Below, one piece after another: positions 63,560 through 64,000 of a DNA stretch of 64,000 bases. Origin of the DNA: an uncultured Clostridia bacterium (GTDB lineage: Bacteria > Bacillota > Clostridia > Christensenellales > UBA1242); contig CALWEJ010000006.1 of NCBI GenBank assembly GCA_944377165.1, positions 1 to 64,000 of the forward strand, read 5' to 3'. How positions within the stretch are numbered: the stretch's first letter is position 1; each line of letters starts with the position of its first letter. The translations under genes were made by a program, and so were the position numbers. The notes beneath the pieces were generated by a model that saw nothing but the letters and a program-made list of their open reading frames with translations, did not search any database and was not told where the DNA came from.

Positions 63560-64000
63560 TTATTTGATTTTTAATATATCAATGACTTGATTTAGATTTT
63601 CTTCACTCGTTGCGGTGACTAACCAATTTCTATATTTTTTAGTGATACAACCAGCTTCGTTTGAAAGAAGAATTCCCGGCATTATATCCCATAAATTGCA
63701 TTTTCTATAATCTAATTTTAAACCTAACGAGCCTTCGGCAAGCGATACATAAATTTTGCAAGATGCTCCGCAATCACGTACTTCCAAAATTGAATTTATA
63801 AAAGTTGTTTTAGCGTTTTTATTTAAAGAATCGAGATTGAAATGATTTACTTCTGCAAGAGTATATTTTAGCTTTCTAGAAACGGTAAACATACGTTTTC
63901 CATTTTTATATGCACCACAACCTTTGCCGGCTATGTATGAGCCAAAGAACGGCATAAATATTGCACAAGCAACAGGTTCACTGTCTTCGATTAATGCAAT
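63560..64000 (-). CDS. Inositol monophosphatase family protein (partial)
   Basis: The reading frame runs off the right edge of the window, so the N-terminal part is missing. The visible 146 residues start IALIEDSEPVACAIFMPFFGSYIAGKGCGAYKNGKR, which is the central region of inositol-phosphatase-like enzymes. They continue with DCGASCKIYVSLAEGSLGLKL and the C-terminal LWDIMPGILLSNEAG, where the Asp is a metal ligand of the family. The substrate could be inositol phosphate, 3'-phosphoadenosine phosphate or a sugar phosphate. The Mg-binding D-P-I-D-G-T motif would lie beyond the edge. Confidence 0.85.
   Translation of the reverse strand: MALIEDSEPVACAIFMPFFGSYIAGKGCGAYKNGKRMFTVSRKLKYTLAEVNHFNLDSLNKNAKTTFINSILEVRDCGASCKIYVSLAEGSLGLKLDYRKCNLWDIMPGILLSNEAGCITKKYRNWLVTATSEENLNQVIDILKIK

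Overview
The window looks like the replication-origin region of a low-GC, endospore-forming, anaerobic member of the Clostridia, probably an uncultivated gut lineage (the lineage is inference). Endospore formation is shown by Spo0A, SpoIIR, a SipL-like SPOCS/LysM protein, a GerA-type receptor operon and the SleB/YpeB cortex-lysis pair. Anaerobic life is suggested by an [FeFe] hydrogenase and a desulfoferrodoxin (superoxide reductase). Intergenic DNA is extremely AT-rich.

Layout. 1-3.8 kb: T-box leader and pheST. 3.8-12.1 kb: gerAA-gerAB-gerAC behind a 1497-residue lipoprotein with FN3-like repeats and a transglutaminase-like domain that appears to lack its catalytic Cys. 12-19 kb: PRC-barrel protein, ferritin-like protein, P-type ATPase, two orphans and a DisA_N/DAC-like protein. 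19-28 kb: a 2743-residue surface protein whose stop codon overlaps the start of an acyl-ACP thioesterase gene. 28-33 kb: spoIIR-sleB-ypeB and a divergent amidase. 33-44 kb: orphan, HD protein, hydrogenase, hisS, veg, a zinc-ribbon protein with a long Asp tail, spo0A, the SipL-like protein, gpsA, lysS and desulfoferrodoxin. 44.5-47 kb: jag-yidC-yidD-rnpA-rpmH. 47.2-54.5 kb: an accessory island. 54.6-64 kb: dnaN, oriC, dnaA, recF, rsmG, mnmG, mnmE and a partial inositol-monophosphatase gene.

The island lies between rpmH and dnaN, next to the origin. It holds a PIN-domain protein with a small overlapping partner, two distant paralogues of an unrecognised family, a HESLH putative metallopeptidase, a ppGpp-hydrolase-like HD protein beside a solo FakA-type domain, tRNA-Leu and tRNA-Ser, a truncated tRNA-Leu copy, and two related hairpin elements. 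A 24-codon ORF followed by a terminator precedes one orphan and resembles an attenuator.

The origin is unusual. dnaA is divergent from dnaN and convergent with recF, so the usual dnaA-dnaN-recF operon is broken. oriC carries a cluster of DnaA-box-like sites and two exact Spo0A-box matches. recF, mnmG, mnmE and both island paralogues have a promoter -10 box only 6-7 nt before the ATG, so their mRNAs are probably leaderless. Between recF and rsmG is a 40-bp perfect alternating pyrimidine-purine tract, a strong Z-DNA candidate, in otherwise almost pure A/T DNA.
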